DNA of 64,000 nt, from positions 23,009,581 through 23,073,580 of the forward strand of contig CM022673.1 of assembly GCA_012295275.1 (NCBI GenBank), written 5' to 3'. This document shows positions 15,773 through 56,626 of this stretch, piece by piece (the first letter of the stretch is position 1; each line of letters starts with the position of its first letter). Under the pieces are notes generated by a model. The model saw only the letters and a list, made by a program, of their open reading frames with translations, was not told the origin of the DNA and made no database searches. Both the position numbers and the translations under genes were made by a program. This DNA is from Chrysomallon squamiferum (lineage: Eukaryota; Mollusca; Gastropoda; Neomphalida; Peltospiridae).

Positions 15773-17995
15773 TTACATACATACATACATAAATTAAACA
15801 AATAATTGAAAAAAATAATAATAATGAAGAAAATATATCTGTTTTTAACTGATACAGATTAATACACTTCTAAAGACTACTTTCTGGTAATTTCCACTTT
15901 ATAGAAGCCGGATAAATGGTCTGGGACCTGAATATAAAACGTTATGATTACTTCCTTCAAAGCCAACCTTGTCAGCGTATAATAAATTAAATGTATGTTT
16001 TTTACGAGAAAATTTCTGTTCTTCGGAGAATTAACAGTCAGTTAATATGTAAAGATATATATATATATATATAAATGCGCACAAATAAACACACATACAC
16101 ACACACTAAAAAATCACACACACCTTTCAACAAGCAACAAGTCAGCTATCAACAAATAATTAGTAAAGTTTTGACTAGGTTCGTTCAGTTAACACTAAGT
16201 TATCCGACTATCAGCTAGTTAGCTGTAATCAGGACAGTTTCAACTACAAGCTAAATACACTATTGCTTAGCATCTCACCGTCACAGGAAGGCGCTGTTCA
16301 ATCAGTTCTTTTATGACATAACATTATTTTCTGTAATACTTATCAAATCGGGCCTCTACATTTTTTCCCATAGCTTAGGGCCTCACCATATAAATCCGGT
16401 TCAGGCTGTGTTATCTGTTAGAAATACACCAGTCAGCTATCACCCTTTTGTCTAGTCAACTGTCAGTAGTTCATCTCATCAGCTATCAAAAAATTAATGT
16501 TGAAGTAATAAACTATGAATTTTTCATTTAGTCAACCAGTTATGAGGTACTATCTGCCAACAGGCTAAAAACTGCAAACTGAGGTGTATCATCATTAATT
16601 ACATCATACATTAGTACAGTAATCTAGTAAGATTAACACTCTCTGTCTAAAATATTACAATTTAACCACTTCGTTATTTATTCCGAGTCTCCTCAGTCTG
16701 GTAAAGGCCAAAGGAAACAATTATTTACTGGTGCCATCATTTAGTATTGCAACACAGGTGTCACCATAGTAAAGCCACTTCCGCAAAACTCTAAAAACTA
16801 AATTTCAGTTCAGAACGCGTTCCATCGATTCATTTATTTGACATATAAACAGCTTTTGTCTGAATTCTGGGTTTTCTGGTTCGCATCCTGATGCTGGTTT
16901 AAATTTGAAGATAACTGTGTAACGTATACTGAAATGTGTAATGGACAAGTCGAACGCCTTTCTTTTGTTCATTGATATATTTATAATGAAACCAAATTGA
17001 TCTTCAAAATTATGTACATCGTATCATAACACAATTATTTTTTTTTCTGAAATTCTCTTCTGCAGATTTAATAGTACCTTTTAAAATTTAATTTTTTTTT
17101 GTGGTTATTTTAGTAGTATTTTTTCATTATTATTCTATACTCTTATGTTATAGATACACTTTCTCGATTTTACAAAGAGATGCTGAAAATTAAATGCGTT
17201 TTATCGTAAAGCAAATAATACAGATCAGAAAAATCATGAAAAAATAGATAAGTATGTGCTTGCGTATTATATTTTATCAAATATATTAAGTGTTTATTTA
17301 AAGAAAAATCACATTAGTAATATGTGATGAGTTATGGCTGCTTCTAGACGTCTTCAAACCGAGGCAGACATTTTCATTACACTTTGTAGATTGAATACTT
17401 TAGAGTAAAATTGGATTAACAGGGTTTGAGATCAACCCCCATGAATCACATGCTGACACAGCAATATCCTCTTTAGATTCTTCTTTGATTTGAAAAATAT
17501 AGGTTTCTGGATTAAACATCAAGGTGAGCTAGCTAGAATTTGAACTTAGCAGCAGATTACATACAGTGTTTCTAAATGTATTGTCAAAAGTATTAATAAT
17601 GTTTTTTATTGTAATTATACTTACAAAATAAGTATCTTTTCATCTTGATACTTACCTCGACCTCCATGATGGAGCCTCTTTTTCATTTCCTCGGTCCGAT
17701 CCTTTCATAGTCTCTCAGTACTTAATTTTGTCCTTCTGGTGTTTTCATGATAATCGAAGTGTATGTTCAATGACTTTTTTGGGGGGTTGTGGTGGTAGTG
17801 GGATTAGAAATTTCTCAGGTGTAAATAATCAAATAAGTGCTCTGCTTTTCGGTTTTCGCTTTACAAAGTCTTTTGGGCTATTCTGGAATTAGATAATTTA
17901 AGAGAAATGTAGGAGTTTTAATTATGGGTAGTAACTTTCGTATTCGAAGCTGACGATGGGCTTTAATGTCTAGCTGCATTAATATAAAGTTAATA

Positions 17996-18149
<154 letters not shown>

Positions 18150-18530
18150 GAGGACCAGAAAGCTTTACAAACAACAGTCCCACCCAGAAATGTTTTCCCT
18201 AAAAAAACACATATAATGTATTTTTCATGCTGAGGTGTCATTATGTCTGAAAAACAATGAAATGCGTTTTCTACCCCTGGGATTAGATTTACCGCTGTCC
18301 TTCATTAATTTACAAGGATGCACAATTAACACTGATTTGAATAAATAGCTTCCATAAAAAATAGATTTTTTTTATTAAGTTAGCAGAAATAAAAATAAAA
18401 AGGAAAGAAATATGTTGTTATTTCTGTAATTATTTCTGTAAATTTATTTCTATTTCAAGAAAATATTTTTTTAATTGCTGTATTCTTTCACTGTATTTTT
18501 AAAATTACTTCATTATTATGATTATTATGA

Positions 18531-18564
18531 TTATTATTATTATTATTATATACTACCACTATTG

Positions 18565-18638
<74 letters not shown>

Positions 18639-18640
18639 TT
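18531..18640. repeat. Compound trinucleotide tract TTA / CTA / TAA
   Basis: (TTA)n changes to (CTA)n and then (TAA)n within 110 bp. Confidence 0.93.
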
Positions 18641-19117
18641 TACATCATGAAGTCTTACGTTTGTATTATTTGAGGTGCAATAGTGCATAAAGTTTCTCCA
18701 GATATGATCTTTCACAAATTTTAACATATTTTATTTTCTATGAGATCTTCATAAATATGGAAAAATGTAACCGAATTAACTGCTATACCTCAGTTGGGAA
18801 TTCAAACCATGAGGATGAACTGTCTGCCAAACAAAGTTTGAGGTGGATCTGTATTATTATCTGCGTAGACAATGCAAATGCCTAAGGCCCGAACCCTCTC
18901 TCATTGATCTGTTGTTATCAGAATCAACTGGTTATTTGCATGTATGAAGATCAAACCAGTGCATTAAGCAGTACAGGTTATCAAAGGTTATTCAAGACGG
19001 TCTGTAATAGATTTCGCATCTCATTATCCAAACGATAGCATACAACTAAGGATTATGTTTGTGCAGCGAATACTCTTTGAAGGTCATGGTCATATGGCCG
19101 GTAGATGTTTTGCTGAT

Positions 19118-19532
19118 GGACATTTCACAGACAGGATATGTAGCCTAACAGACAAATGCCCGAACTTCCAAATATTTTTTGAATATAGAAGGATTAAATA
19201 GTTGATTTTTCACATTTAAAACAAAATGAGCTGTACAATAGTCCGAGTTGTAATATACGTTTTATACCTGTAAGAAACAAACACTGTTACTTACTTTGTA
19301 AACAGAATAAATAACCAAATCAACATATGACACAAATCAAACGAAGTACCAGATATTAAATACAAGACTGAAGTCTGTTATTGACATAATCCTAGGATTA
19401 ACTTCTTGAGAGCAATTGGTGCAATATCGAAATATTTATAAACGTATCGTAATATTCTGCCCTTTTTATCTTTTATTATTTAGTAGATGTGAAGTATGAA
19501 TTTTCGGTCATGCAGTTATTATGTTTTTCTTC

Positions 19533-19563
<31 letters not shown>

Positions 19564-19802
19564 AGCATTTTTATCGTTTATTTTACAAATTACTTTGCAA
19601 TGAAGAAATAAAAATAACCAAAAAAAAAAAAATTAAAAAAAAAAGAAAAATAAAATATAACAAACTAAATTATAAAAGACATATATCCATTTAGCAAAAT
19701 GTCTGTTCTGCTAATTGTCTTATAGGCCTATTGGCCGTTCGTCTAAATGTCCGTTTGGTCAGATGTCCGTCAGTGAAATGTCCTTCGGTCAACTATCTGT
19801 CC
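19118..19802. repeat. Inverted pair of minisatellite-like blocks; possible non-autonomous DNA element
   Basis: The left block (about 19100-19170) contains GGACATTTCACAGAC at 19118; the right block (about 19700-19802) contains its inverse, with GTGAAATGTCC at 19773-19783 (14 of 15 bases pair), and similarity continues loosely for about 35 nt on the inner side (both read GAC..GGA...CC.AAC.GACA...GAAC on one strand). The right block is itself a degenerate tandem of a unit like ATGTCCGTTTGGTCA. Interior shows no ORF. It may be a non-autonomous transposon with internally repetitive termini, or two minisatellite fragments. Confidence 0.35.
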
Positions 19803-20839
19803 ACCTCTTTGAAATAGTTCATTTCCAATTCATCCGTCCAATTACTCGCTGGTAAGATAGTCGAACACAAAATGCATTTAATAAAGTTCTCCATTTGTGA
19901 TTCCTTTGATTGGGATAAATTAAAATATTATTTGTTCCGAAACAGTTTTTATTATTAGCCATAAACTTAGCTTTTGGATGAAATTTTGCCAGGGATCGAT
20001 GCACCACTTACTTGGTAACAGAGAAAAAAAAGAAAAAAAAAAAAAGACGTCAGAAATAAACTAGATGAAAATGACAGGTTGTATTAGAGACTGATGATTT
20101 GTATGTTAAAGTCATAAAGATTTAAAGGACGATTGTGCTACTCTGTCGCGTTATGAAGACTGTAATAATAAAACATGATTACATAATGGTTATTTCAGGA
20201 ACGTACATTCCGTCTTCAAGTACGATCATTCAATGGGCCGTATATATGTATTTTTCGCTTGGGCTTGTAGAGCGTGTGTTCATTGTGATGCAATATGATG
20301 CAGTAATTTCAACAGTAATCTGTGGTACGAAACGACGTCGTGAACCAGTGTACTTTTCTGGGATGCAGTAATAATGACAGACAACTTCCGTTTTGTTCAC
20401 TTCCGGTTTGCTTTTCTTGACAATGAGTGGTTAAAATAATTGTTGATAATTCGTTTCGGAATGGAAACTGGGTTAATATTGTCTGTTTAAGGTATTAGAC
20501 AAAAATTGTTAATATCAGTTACTATTGTATCATTCATCCAGTATTAGAAGCACGATTCACTGAAATGCAGTGACAAGTAAATAAAATATAGCTGCTGCGT
20601 GGTGTTAGTTTTTAAATACCTGGACTGTTACTGTATAATTTGTTTTAGAATAGAAATTCATTAAGGCCAAAAATATCTGCATTGTACATAATTATATAGG
20701 ACACAAATCAAGAACCCTTAAGAAAGAGATACAATCATTTAATTTAATTATGTAATTTTATCCACTTTTTATGGACTTTGGGTATGCACGACACAGAGTT
20801 CGAATTGCATCTATCGATAAAAATAGTTTTATACACCAA

Positions 20840-20941
<102 letters not shown>

Positions 20942-22124
20942 TATCATGACGACGATGATGATTTCATTTGAGATTTTCGTTGTGCCAGGATTTTCCTGTG
21001 TGACCACGTAAATCTCTGAGCACATTCTACAAATCAGCTCACCAAAAGTAACTATGAAAGTTAATAGTTAGCAAGGGACATTAGACCAATATATAAAGTA
21101 TCATTACCGTAGTGGAGTTAAACTCCGAGGGATCAAGAAGCGTGAAAATGGTTGCATTTCAGTCAATAATTCATCACTAGCTTTTGCAAATTGACTATTA
21201 ACATTCATTGTTTAGTACCAGGTGATAAATATTTAATTGTTTTGATTTCTTGTTTTATTGCTGTCTGACAAAAACAAGACACCGACATAAATATTAAAAA
21301 TCATATATTTTAATATATTTATTATATATAATATGGTCTGCGTTATGTTTTATATGATCCCTTGAAACTGATTGTACAATGGCACGTTTAAGGTATAAAA
21401 TGCCATGGTAACACATATGATCATGTGTCGGTGCTCATGAAGTCAAGGGCTGATTTGTTTTTCCAGCTGGTTTTAAAACTTATTCTTACCTTGGTGATAT
21501 AACTGGAAATCAGGAAAAAGAGGAAGTTAGTCGCCACCAAATATGCACCAGAAACGAAGAACAAGATATTAAACTGGTGCGCACGAAGCTAGGGAGGAAT
21601 AAAACTATGTGGCTGTCATGAACTGTCACACTCATACCACGTACTGACTGTTACATTAAATGATTGGAATGAGTAAAGTAAAAGTAATTTATTGCCACGG
21701 TAGGTTAATAATGGAATACGTCAGAAGAACCGTGTTGAGAGTGAAAAGTAAACTGCAAATCAATTATCGTTAACGCAGGCTGAATATGAACATTGGTAAT
21801 CTTAAAGTTTTGACCTATTGCTTGTTAACCGAGGTTTTACTCAACGACTTCTGGTTTTGCTAATACTGATATGAAAAGGTCATGTAAAATTGTATAAATC
21901 AATATTCGTTTGTCAGATTTGTCAAATCAACCAAGAAGAGTTTCAAATTTATGGTCGTCATCAAAGCCGGTTCAAATAAAATTTGATCCGCGGTTTTAAT
22001 GAAATGAGGCAAAGTGAGCCTATCCATTTATATATTTGGTTATTACTTTTGCGTCATTTAAACACACACACACAAACACACACACACACACACACATTTT
22101 TTATACATAGACTTATAGCTATTT

Positions 22125-22175
22125 CCTGCTCGCACAAACGCATGACTTAAAGGTCCTCGGAACGAATCCCAGACA
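22125..22175 (+). repeat. tRNA-derived SINE-like fragment (weak)
   Basis: AGGTCCTCGGAACGAATCCC at 22151-22170 resembles the T-arm/box B of a tRNA (consensus GGTTCGAATCC) with two changes. No convincing box A or tRNA fold was found upstream, so this is at most a decayed SINE head. Confidence 0.2.
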
Positions 22176-22258
22176 TGGCAGCGATATTCACGTAAGGTTA
22201 TTTTTCAGAACTAAACATCAATTAGATATTGTCATATTGAGCAAAATATGAAGACAGA

Positions 22259-22260
22259 TA

Positions 22261-22309
<49 letters not shown>

Positions 22310-22420
22310 ATTATTATTATTAATGCTGCTACTCTATTACTACTGCTACTACTACTACTACTACTACTACTATTATTACTACTACTGCTGCTGCTGCTGT
22401 TACTACTACTACTACTGTTT
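22259..22420. repeat. Compound TTA / CTA / CTG tract
   Basis: Imperfect trinucleotide array ending in a poly-T run. Confidence 0.92.
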
Positions 22421-25400
22421 TTTTTTTTTTTTCTCGAGATAACTGCAGCTATTAACACTGAAGTACAGCCAACCAGAATGGAAATCTTTGTGAATAATCC
22501 CTTTTTACCAGAGGACAGTTTTAAAGCTCGGAGTGAGATTATTTGTCTTCCTCAGTTTGCCGTTTCTGTCTTTAACTGTGTAATACGCGTGTAAAGATCC
22601 GTGATCGAACATACATTAGTTTATAACCGTGTTAACAGCAAGCCAATTACTTGGGTGAACTGTTTGTGCTGACTTGATATTTCCACCATGTAGGTTCTGT
22701 CAAACTCGTTTTCTGAAGTATAATAACAGCAAGATAATGGATCTTTTCTGAGGATAAAACTTGTGTTTTTAAAAAAGATTATATTTTTCGTGAGATCTGT
22801 TAATGGTAATTCATTTTGAAATAAAAAAAAAATAATAATAATAAAAGCAAAGAAAAAAAAAGGAAGAAAGAAAGAAACAGAACGAAAAGAAAAAAGAAAA
22901 GAAAGCAAGAAACAACTATTTTCCTAAAACTCCAAACAAATAAATACCAACAAAAACAAACTGTCGGAGCAGTTCAATGCAAGGAACGTTAGTAGTAATA
23001 AAAATTTTAATGCGTGACATTTTTCATAATAAAGAGCAACAAATATAAATATAAATTTTTTTTTTTTTTTAGAAGACACCGTATTCTATATAATTTGGCT
23101 GAGAGATCCCATTTCGCTTAAATTAATGTAAAAGAGTAATTATTTTACGATATCCAGCGAAGTGACATTGAATGATAGTTACACCTAGACATAGATCACA
23201 GAAACTGATTTAACATTCTTCGAAAAAGTTGAAAAAAAAAAGTTATTATTAATATTATTATTATTTAACGACGTCATTGATGCGTATTTCAACCACAGTC
23301 AAGGATGATGAAGAAATCCTTTGCAGCCATGTGACTTGTCATTTTTTTATGTAACTTCAAACAGAGAGGAAGTAGCTGTGATAAAACAGTCATTGGCTAG
23401 AGCTATAAATAGCACAGTCAGCGCTGCAAGGAGGCTTGATGTCGCGACCTGTCACGTCTCACAAATGTATCGTAACCAACTGTGCATAGACAGAATAAGA
23501 AACGAGAAAAACAAACTGAATTTGTGCGCATAGTTTACAAATAACTTCAAGTTAAAATTAATAAAAAGTGCTTCAAAATAAAATTCTATTTAAATTGTCA
23601 ATGATTATTTTTTATTATTTTTTTTATTTCTATTAGACACTTACCGTCAGATACTCAGAACACATACATACTGAAAATGGAAAAAGCAGCCGCCTCATTA
23701 CATTGATCGTCAACTTATGTTTCATTTATAATATTCTTTCTTTTGAAAAATGAACTCGGATGTTGAATTAATTTTTTATCATTTACAGAAGATCCAGGAA
23801 ACTATAGCAGCTACTACTGACACAATAAACCTTCAAAACGCATTCATGAATATTACACATCTTTTAACAAACAACGAAAAATAACTGAGATTAACATAAC
23901 ATAGAAATACTGAAATGAATAAAAATCAGTTTAATCATGAATCAAAAAGAAAATGTTATATTACAGAATAATAATAAGTTTTACAGTGCAGGCCAAAGGT
24001 TTTGCACATTTGAATAAAATAATTATCTTGGCAAAAGAACTTAACAGTGTAGTCAGTTATAAGGGAATAATTTCTCAAAGAGCATGTCGCCATTTAATTA
24101 TTTCTAAATTGTGGTGAGTGTCAAATTAAAACTTTTTGCTGTGACATTTTGAACAAAATTAACTCAGCTGCTACAATATATTTCCATTTTTTTTTTAATA
24201 AGTGATACAAATTTTTAATAATAATAAACATATATCACACTGTGTTCACTTAGTTTCCAATAAATTACGTTCTCCAAATACATCCCAGATTACTTTAAAG
24301 TCATAATTCTTCCTGTGTAAAATTTAATGGAACATTAATCCGTAATTCTAACAGACTGAGCGTCTGATCAAACTCTCATATCTCCTCTAGGGAACTGAAC
24401 TAATAGTTACAAAGCCACCACCACCAATAAAACGTTCATCATCTCATAATACATCTTTCAAATAATCATCGTTTAAGATGTCAACTTTTCAAGAATGAAT
24501 AAAAATCATTTATATTACAACACTAAAAGTATGTAATGGACCCCAGTTCAAACCAGATTTTCAGTTTCATGACTTGACTTTTCTCTCCGAGTTTGAAATG
24601 ATTGCTGACGAGCAATAACGAAGACGATGGTGATGATAATGATGACCATGATGACTGTGACCATAATGATTATTGTGATGAGAAGATCAGTAATAACAAA
24701 TAGTTTCGAAATTATGTCGATCAAACCAGTTAATAAAATACCTTTTAATCAAAATGAAATAAAGTTTCTGATGTATTAAATAGTTTTCATGGAAGACTTT
24801 AAATTCCAAAATAAAATGATGATGGCAGCAGCAACAGCAACAGTAGCAGTGTTAGCAATTAATAATAATAATATAATAAGAACAACAAAAACAACAATAA
24901 CAAAATCTATTACTATACTACAAACGACCAAAATAAATAAATATATAAATAAATAAATAAATCAGTAAATAAAAAGAAAAAAATGCCACAAACGCCGTAT
25001 CGCAACCTGCGCCTCTTACATTTGCTTCCTTACATGTTTGCAAAGTCCTTTGAGAATCTTGAGAGTGATAGCAGTTTCCTCTAGAAGATTTTTCTGGTTG
25101 AGATATTAGTCGACTGGGCTATTAGTGAAATTTATAGTCAGAACAAAGCGTTGTAGTTCATTTGTACGAAACATTAACGTCCATCTAAATGCCCAGGTTA
25201 TATTCAGTTTGCCTAATTAAACAATATTCATAGCAACGCTTAGTTTCAGAAGTTATGTCTAGTATAATTTTATATGGCAATTTAAATCTAAGTAAAATGT
25301 TTTATGTGGCATGTCATGTTTACAAATGATAAATTAATCAAAGTATAAACGTATCTATCTCTAATCCATTGATCTGTGTATTTTCGCTATCTCTTAGTTG

Positions 25401-25733
25401 TATATCTAGTGATCGGTTTCTTTAGGCAGTAGTATAGCCTTTTAAATCTGTCTGTGTATCAATGTATCAATCTATCTGTTTGTTTCTCTTACATATCTGT
25501 TTTATTGGATGGATATATTAATATATGTATATGTGATCCTATGTTAGCATGTTGTTGTTTTTTTATCACAGAGAATAAAATGTCATAAAAAAAATAAGCC
25601 TTTGTTAATTTATGATTGTCAGTATTTTTTTTTTAGCAAAGGCTTTTGTGAAGAAATTGTAAAACGAATTTATACCATCAAAAATGTACATGAACTAACT
25701 TGCACTGAAATTTAATTCTCGTGTTTGTTACAG

Positions 25734-42986
<17,253 letters not shown>

Positions 42987-43105
42987 ATTCCTGATGTCGT
43001 CTTTACGTAATAAGGCACAAGGTACAAAGAAGAGTGAAACCTAAAAAGTCTCTGTACATTAAATTGTTAAATATCACATCTTTTATACACGAATATTTAC
43101 ATTCC

Positions 43106-43111
43106 AATAAA
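43106..43111 (+). terminator. Candidate polyadenylation signal of the receptor gene
   Basis: AATAAA 120 nt after the stop codon at 42984-42986, on the coding strand, before the (GA)n array at 43146. A second AATAAA lies near 43284. Which is used cannot be told. Confidence 0.5.
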
Positions 43112-43142
43112 TCGATCCAGTATCTTTAATATTGTGTTGGAT

Positions 43143-43145
<3 letters not shown>

Positions 43146-43229
<84 letters not shown>
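43146..43229. repeat. (GA)n microsatellite in the receptor 3' flank
   Basis: Perfect GA array shortly after the candidate polyadenylation signal. Confidence 0.97.
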
Positions 43230-43232
<3 letters not shown>

Positions 43233-43670
43233 AATGTAGATAGCAGTTTATTTATTTAATGATTTAATGTGTTTGTCTTTTGAAATAAAGCCAATCTTAT
43301 GGAACTTACAGAGATGTGTAATGTAATACTATTTTGTCTGACAGAAACAGACAATCCGTATCTAATGAAAATAATGTGTACTTGTCAATATGTCAGTTTA
43401 TATGCTAATACTATTTTCCCCATCAAACGAGCTAATTAAAATGTAGGTTCTATCATAAAGAACATAGGTCTACGATTATCTTAAACCAACTTATCAAAGT
43501 CACACCAGACTGAGTCACTGTAAACCGTAAATTCTTTGAACTTTACGTTTTGCACTTGCCGAGATAATAATGTGAACAAACTAAATTATTATTATTATTA
43601 TTATTATTATTATTTTTCAGTAAACGTCCTTTGATATTCCACATCACTGTAGCTGACATAAACGGTATTA

Positions 43671-43789
<119 letters not shown>

Positions 43790-44377
43790 CGGTCGAGTTA
43801 CGACAGTTTGAAGATATGTTAACCATGTTATGCTAAATTAACGATTCTTCTACTGTTCTTTGTAGATTATTTATTTATTTACTACCACTGCTACTGCTTC
43901 TATTATTACTACTACTACTACTTCTGCTACTGCTACTAAGATAACAACAATAACTACTAATTATTTCAAATGGGGAATGTTTACCAAAGGAGGAAAAATA
44001 AAAACTGGATTAAAATGCACTTTAAATAATCCGAAGACAGCTATCATTAAAAAACACACAAAATAACACGAAGACTGTCGACAATAACAGTTCGTTTGAT
44101 GTAGAGGAAAACGAATAAATAACCTTTTTGTCAAAATATCCATTTATCAGTGGAAGATAAGTTGAAGGTATATATAAATGACAAAAGCTGAAAAAAACTG
44201 GTTTTCTGTACTTGTTTCCCCAAGGCTGTCGTGACGTAGACAGTTTCCTCGTGTTAATGAGATGAAACAATTGTAACGACGTTGTCTGCTTGTCACCTTG
44301 TGGGCATATCCCAAACGTATGTCATTCACGATAGTTGTTTTCTGAGAATTAACACAAAATCTGTTGTGTAACTCTCA

Positions 44378-44423
44378 GAGGGGGCGTGTTAAAGGAAACT
44401 GGAGATGTCAGTTTGGCGCGAAA
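44378..44423. promoter_or_regulatory. GGGGGCGTG box and E2F consensus
   Basis: TTTGGCGCGAAA at 44412-44423 matches the classical E2F site exactly (TTTSGCGC with symmetric flank), about 25-30 nt after AGAGGGGGCGTG (KLF/Sp-like). CpG-rich motifs of this type are rare in this AT-rich window. There is no recognised start codon or exon beside it, so function is inferred only. Confidence 0.3.
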
Positions 44424-44623
44424 TATTTTGTGCATGAGATTTACAGTTGTCAGTATATATATATATATATATACTTACAAGTTAAAAACAAGCAATGAAA
44501 AACAAAAAAAGAAAATAAATAGATTAAGTGTTTAAAATATTCAGGAATAAGAATAAAAATCAGTAATACTTCGTTTGACTTGGGAGTAAAACGGGAAAAT
44601 AACATTTGTGTAAAAATAAAGAC

Positions 44624-44656
<33 letters not shown>

Positions 44657-45684
44657 TGTATGTATGATTTTATGCATGCATATGCCCGTGAGTGTTTTGT
44701 ATGTGTAGCTGACGTCTGGTTCTTTTCACAAACTATCGAAGTTCGGTCTGATTGTCGGTATGAGTGTGTGTGTGTGTGGATATGTTCAAGTGGAAAGAGA
44801 CATAGACATAAACCTGTTACTGGCTCTGCACAACATACACACATCCAGACATACAAACATATAACTAAGAATAAAACAAAAAACACAGATATTTCGAAGA
44901 TTAAATTTATTTTTAAAGACAGAAAGGAAAATGTTCTTCCAATTTCACAACCGACCAAAGGATGACAGCGAAGGGAAATAATCCCAGCTGTAGCTGTTAA
45001 TATTAATGTTAGTCCTTTTTTATTATTCTTGGAATGTACTGTGTAAAAGCGTAGAATTTAGATGCAAAATTATCTTTAGGATCTATATATAACTGATTAT
45101 ATGAAATTAATAAAAATTGTATTAAAAATACAAAAAATCTATGTCCTTTCTATTTTTAAAGAGAACTATTCAAAAACAAAAGAGTAATCTACAAATGAAA
45201 ACTAAAGAAGGAGAAAATACAACGTTTATATATGTATAAACAGTAGATATAATTTTTTAAACATTCTTTCCTTCGGGCACAAAAAGGCCAAAGTTTGTTT
45301 CTTTTCGAACTGAATTGGACTGTCAAATTCATTTTCATTGTCTCTCATGCTGGGAAATGTAATTTTTTGCTGTCACTGGGTAACCCAAATGTTTTTCATT
45401 CAACGTAAAACGATAGTTCGGTATTTTTAAAGTTTACTTCTTGTTGTTTTCGTTTCTGTAGTTATTATTATTCGTATTATTATTATTATTATTATTAATT
45501 TATTTTATACACAATAGTTTTTAACGAATCAGTTTTATATGAATTTTATTAAAATTAAAAAATATACATGTTTAATTAGCCAAATATTGCACCAGTAAAT
45601 ATACTGATATTCTTAACAGCATTCTGTGGTTAAAATGTTGTTTATCTACAGCAGTATATTTATTTTTTAAAAATAACGAGTAAA

Positions 45685-54403
<8,719 letters not shown>

Positions 54404-54539
54404 GATTATTTTCCGTTGATTTTTAAACTCTTTGTTTTTTCTTCTAATTCTTCTTGTTTTTCTTTCCTCTCTTGCTTTCTGCTCTGATCAGTGAAAGGTA
54501 CGGCTGGTTCAATTGGTGACTGGGATGACAAGCAAACAA

Positions 54540-54560
54540 GGTGTATTATATAAAATACGT
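54540..54560 (-). promoter_or_regulatory. TATA box upstream of exon 1a
   Basis: Minus strand reads GTATTTTATATAATAC, containing TATATAA. With a TSS about 30 nt downstream, the 5'UTR of exon 1a would be about 110 nt. No transcript data support it. Confidence 0.4.
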
Positions 54561-54870
54561 GGAGCAAAGAGACGCATGATGGGATAGTAAACCAACATAA
54601 ATAAAAAAGTTTTGTAGATGTCCCGAATTGTAACCAGCAAACTGTGAGGAATGTGTGTAGGTGAAGTACTGTCGATTATTATCAGATCTCCAATATGATG
54701 TTTTGTCTACATCTGACATACACAACAATAAAGTGTGTGAAATCTCAAGAATCTGAGTGATGTTTTACTTTACGACTTTCTGTTCTGTTTACTCCTGCTA
54801 GCGTTTTACACTTTAATTTCAAATAAACAAAATATTGCACTAACCCAGTAAGAAAAACCTGGAATAATAA

Positions 54871-54901
<31 letters not shown>

Positions 54902-56060
54902 AAATAAAAATAAAGTAGGTAAACATGGGTTTTATTTATTAAAATTTTAACGTAAAATAATAAAAAAAAAAAAAGGATAATTTTCAGATTATAGGCATTG
55001 TATCTCTGTTTCTGTGTCTTTAATTCTCTTTTCTTCTCTCTCTCTCTCTTTTCTATATCTTTTCCTCCATTTCTGTTTCTCTCCCAGTTACACAAAAGAT
55101 ATATTGTTCAACTATATTTCTTATTCAGTGCAAAACATAAATAACCATGAAGAAGATACTCATACATTTTTCAGTAACACATCACATTAATATTAATATT
55201 AATATTAATCAAGGATTACTGTGATCTGAATTTAACATGGATGAATTTGTTTAATTGCATTATAAATGCCAAACAGTGCTTCATCACTGAAAATTTTACT
55301 TTTCTTTTGATTAAAAAAAACAAATAGTAACTTTCTAATAAAATAAAATAATAATATAAAGAAAATAAATAACAAAAAGCAAAATAAAAATTAAAAAGAG
55401 CATTAATTACTGACGGCAATAAATACATAAAAATACAGTAAAAATCCCATTATATTTATTCAATTAACTCTTCCATTGTTGCAAGACGAAGAATCATCAA
55501 TACTAACTTTATAAAACTGTAAACTGAAACGACTTGATATTAAAACCAAGCAAAAAAATAATTTAAGAAATCACTGAAAAAAAAAATATATATATATATA
55601 TATATATTATACCAAATAAAACACCTCAGTGTATTTCACAAGAAAGAAAACATCTGACGAGTACATTTAAACACACAGATTGGTGGATTATACAAAGCAA
55701 AGGTTCAGAAATAATTAGTTGTTCACATGGGATATTTGCTCTGCTTTGCCATGTATTAAGACCCGCCTGTCGTCAATTGTGAAATATTAGATAGGTTTTA
55801 TTTGCTGAAAAGAAAAGTATTGTCGCCAATTATTATATTGTGTGTGTTTCTGTATATGTATTTTTGTTTGTTTGTATGTGTGTGTGTGTGTGTGTATAAG
55901 TGTGTGTGTTTGGGTATGTGTCTGTGTGTGTATGTGTGTATATATATATAATTGTGTGTGTGTTTGGGTATGTGAGTGCGTGTGTGTGTGTGTGTGCCTG
56001 TGTGTGTATGTGTGTATATAAATAATTGTGTATATGTTCGTGTGTGTGTGTGTATGTGTA

Positions 56061-56120
<60 letters not shown>

Positions 56121-56457
56121 GGGGGATCTGTGTAGCACTGGATATAAATGAATTTGTTTCAGTAAATAAAAATCAACATTGTATTAAAATAGAAGATTAC
56201 AATCCACCAGTTTTCAGTGAATCGTTATACAGAAATAAACTGAATCCCTACAGAAATTATTTTATCTTTCAATCGATTGGACTCTCGATATTTTCTCAGG
56301 CTGTCTTTTCAGCGATGCAGATAAAATTATTGCTGGCCAGACATATGGAGAAAAATATGTGACTGAATAATATTGAATGAGTAATATAAGAGTAATATGG
56401 ATTAGATAGTTTAATAAAATATCAAGTAAATAAAAGAGGGAAGAAGGGAGAGACAGT

Positions 56458-56626
<169 letters not shown>

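Noticed and set aside
20135-20371. 78-codon plus ORF beginning MLLCRVMKTV, with ETS motifs just downstream
   Set aside because: No domain or splice context; the ETS-like CACTTCCGG at 20398 lies after, not before, the ORF.
55833-56138. His/Thr-rich ORF
   Set aside because: Translation of a (TG)n-rich region; not a gene.
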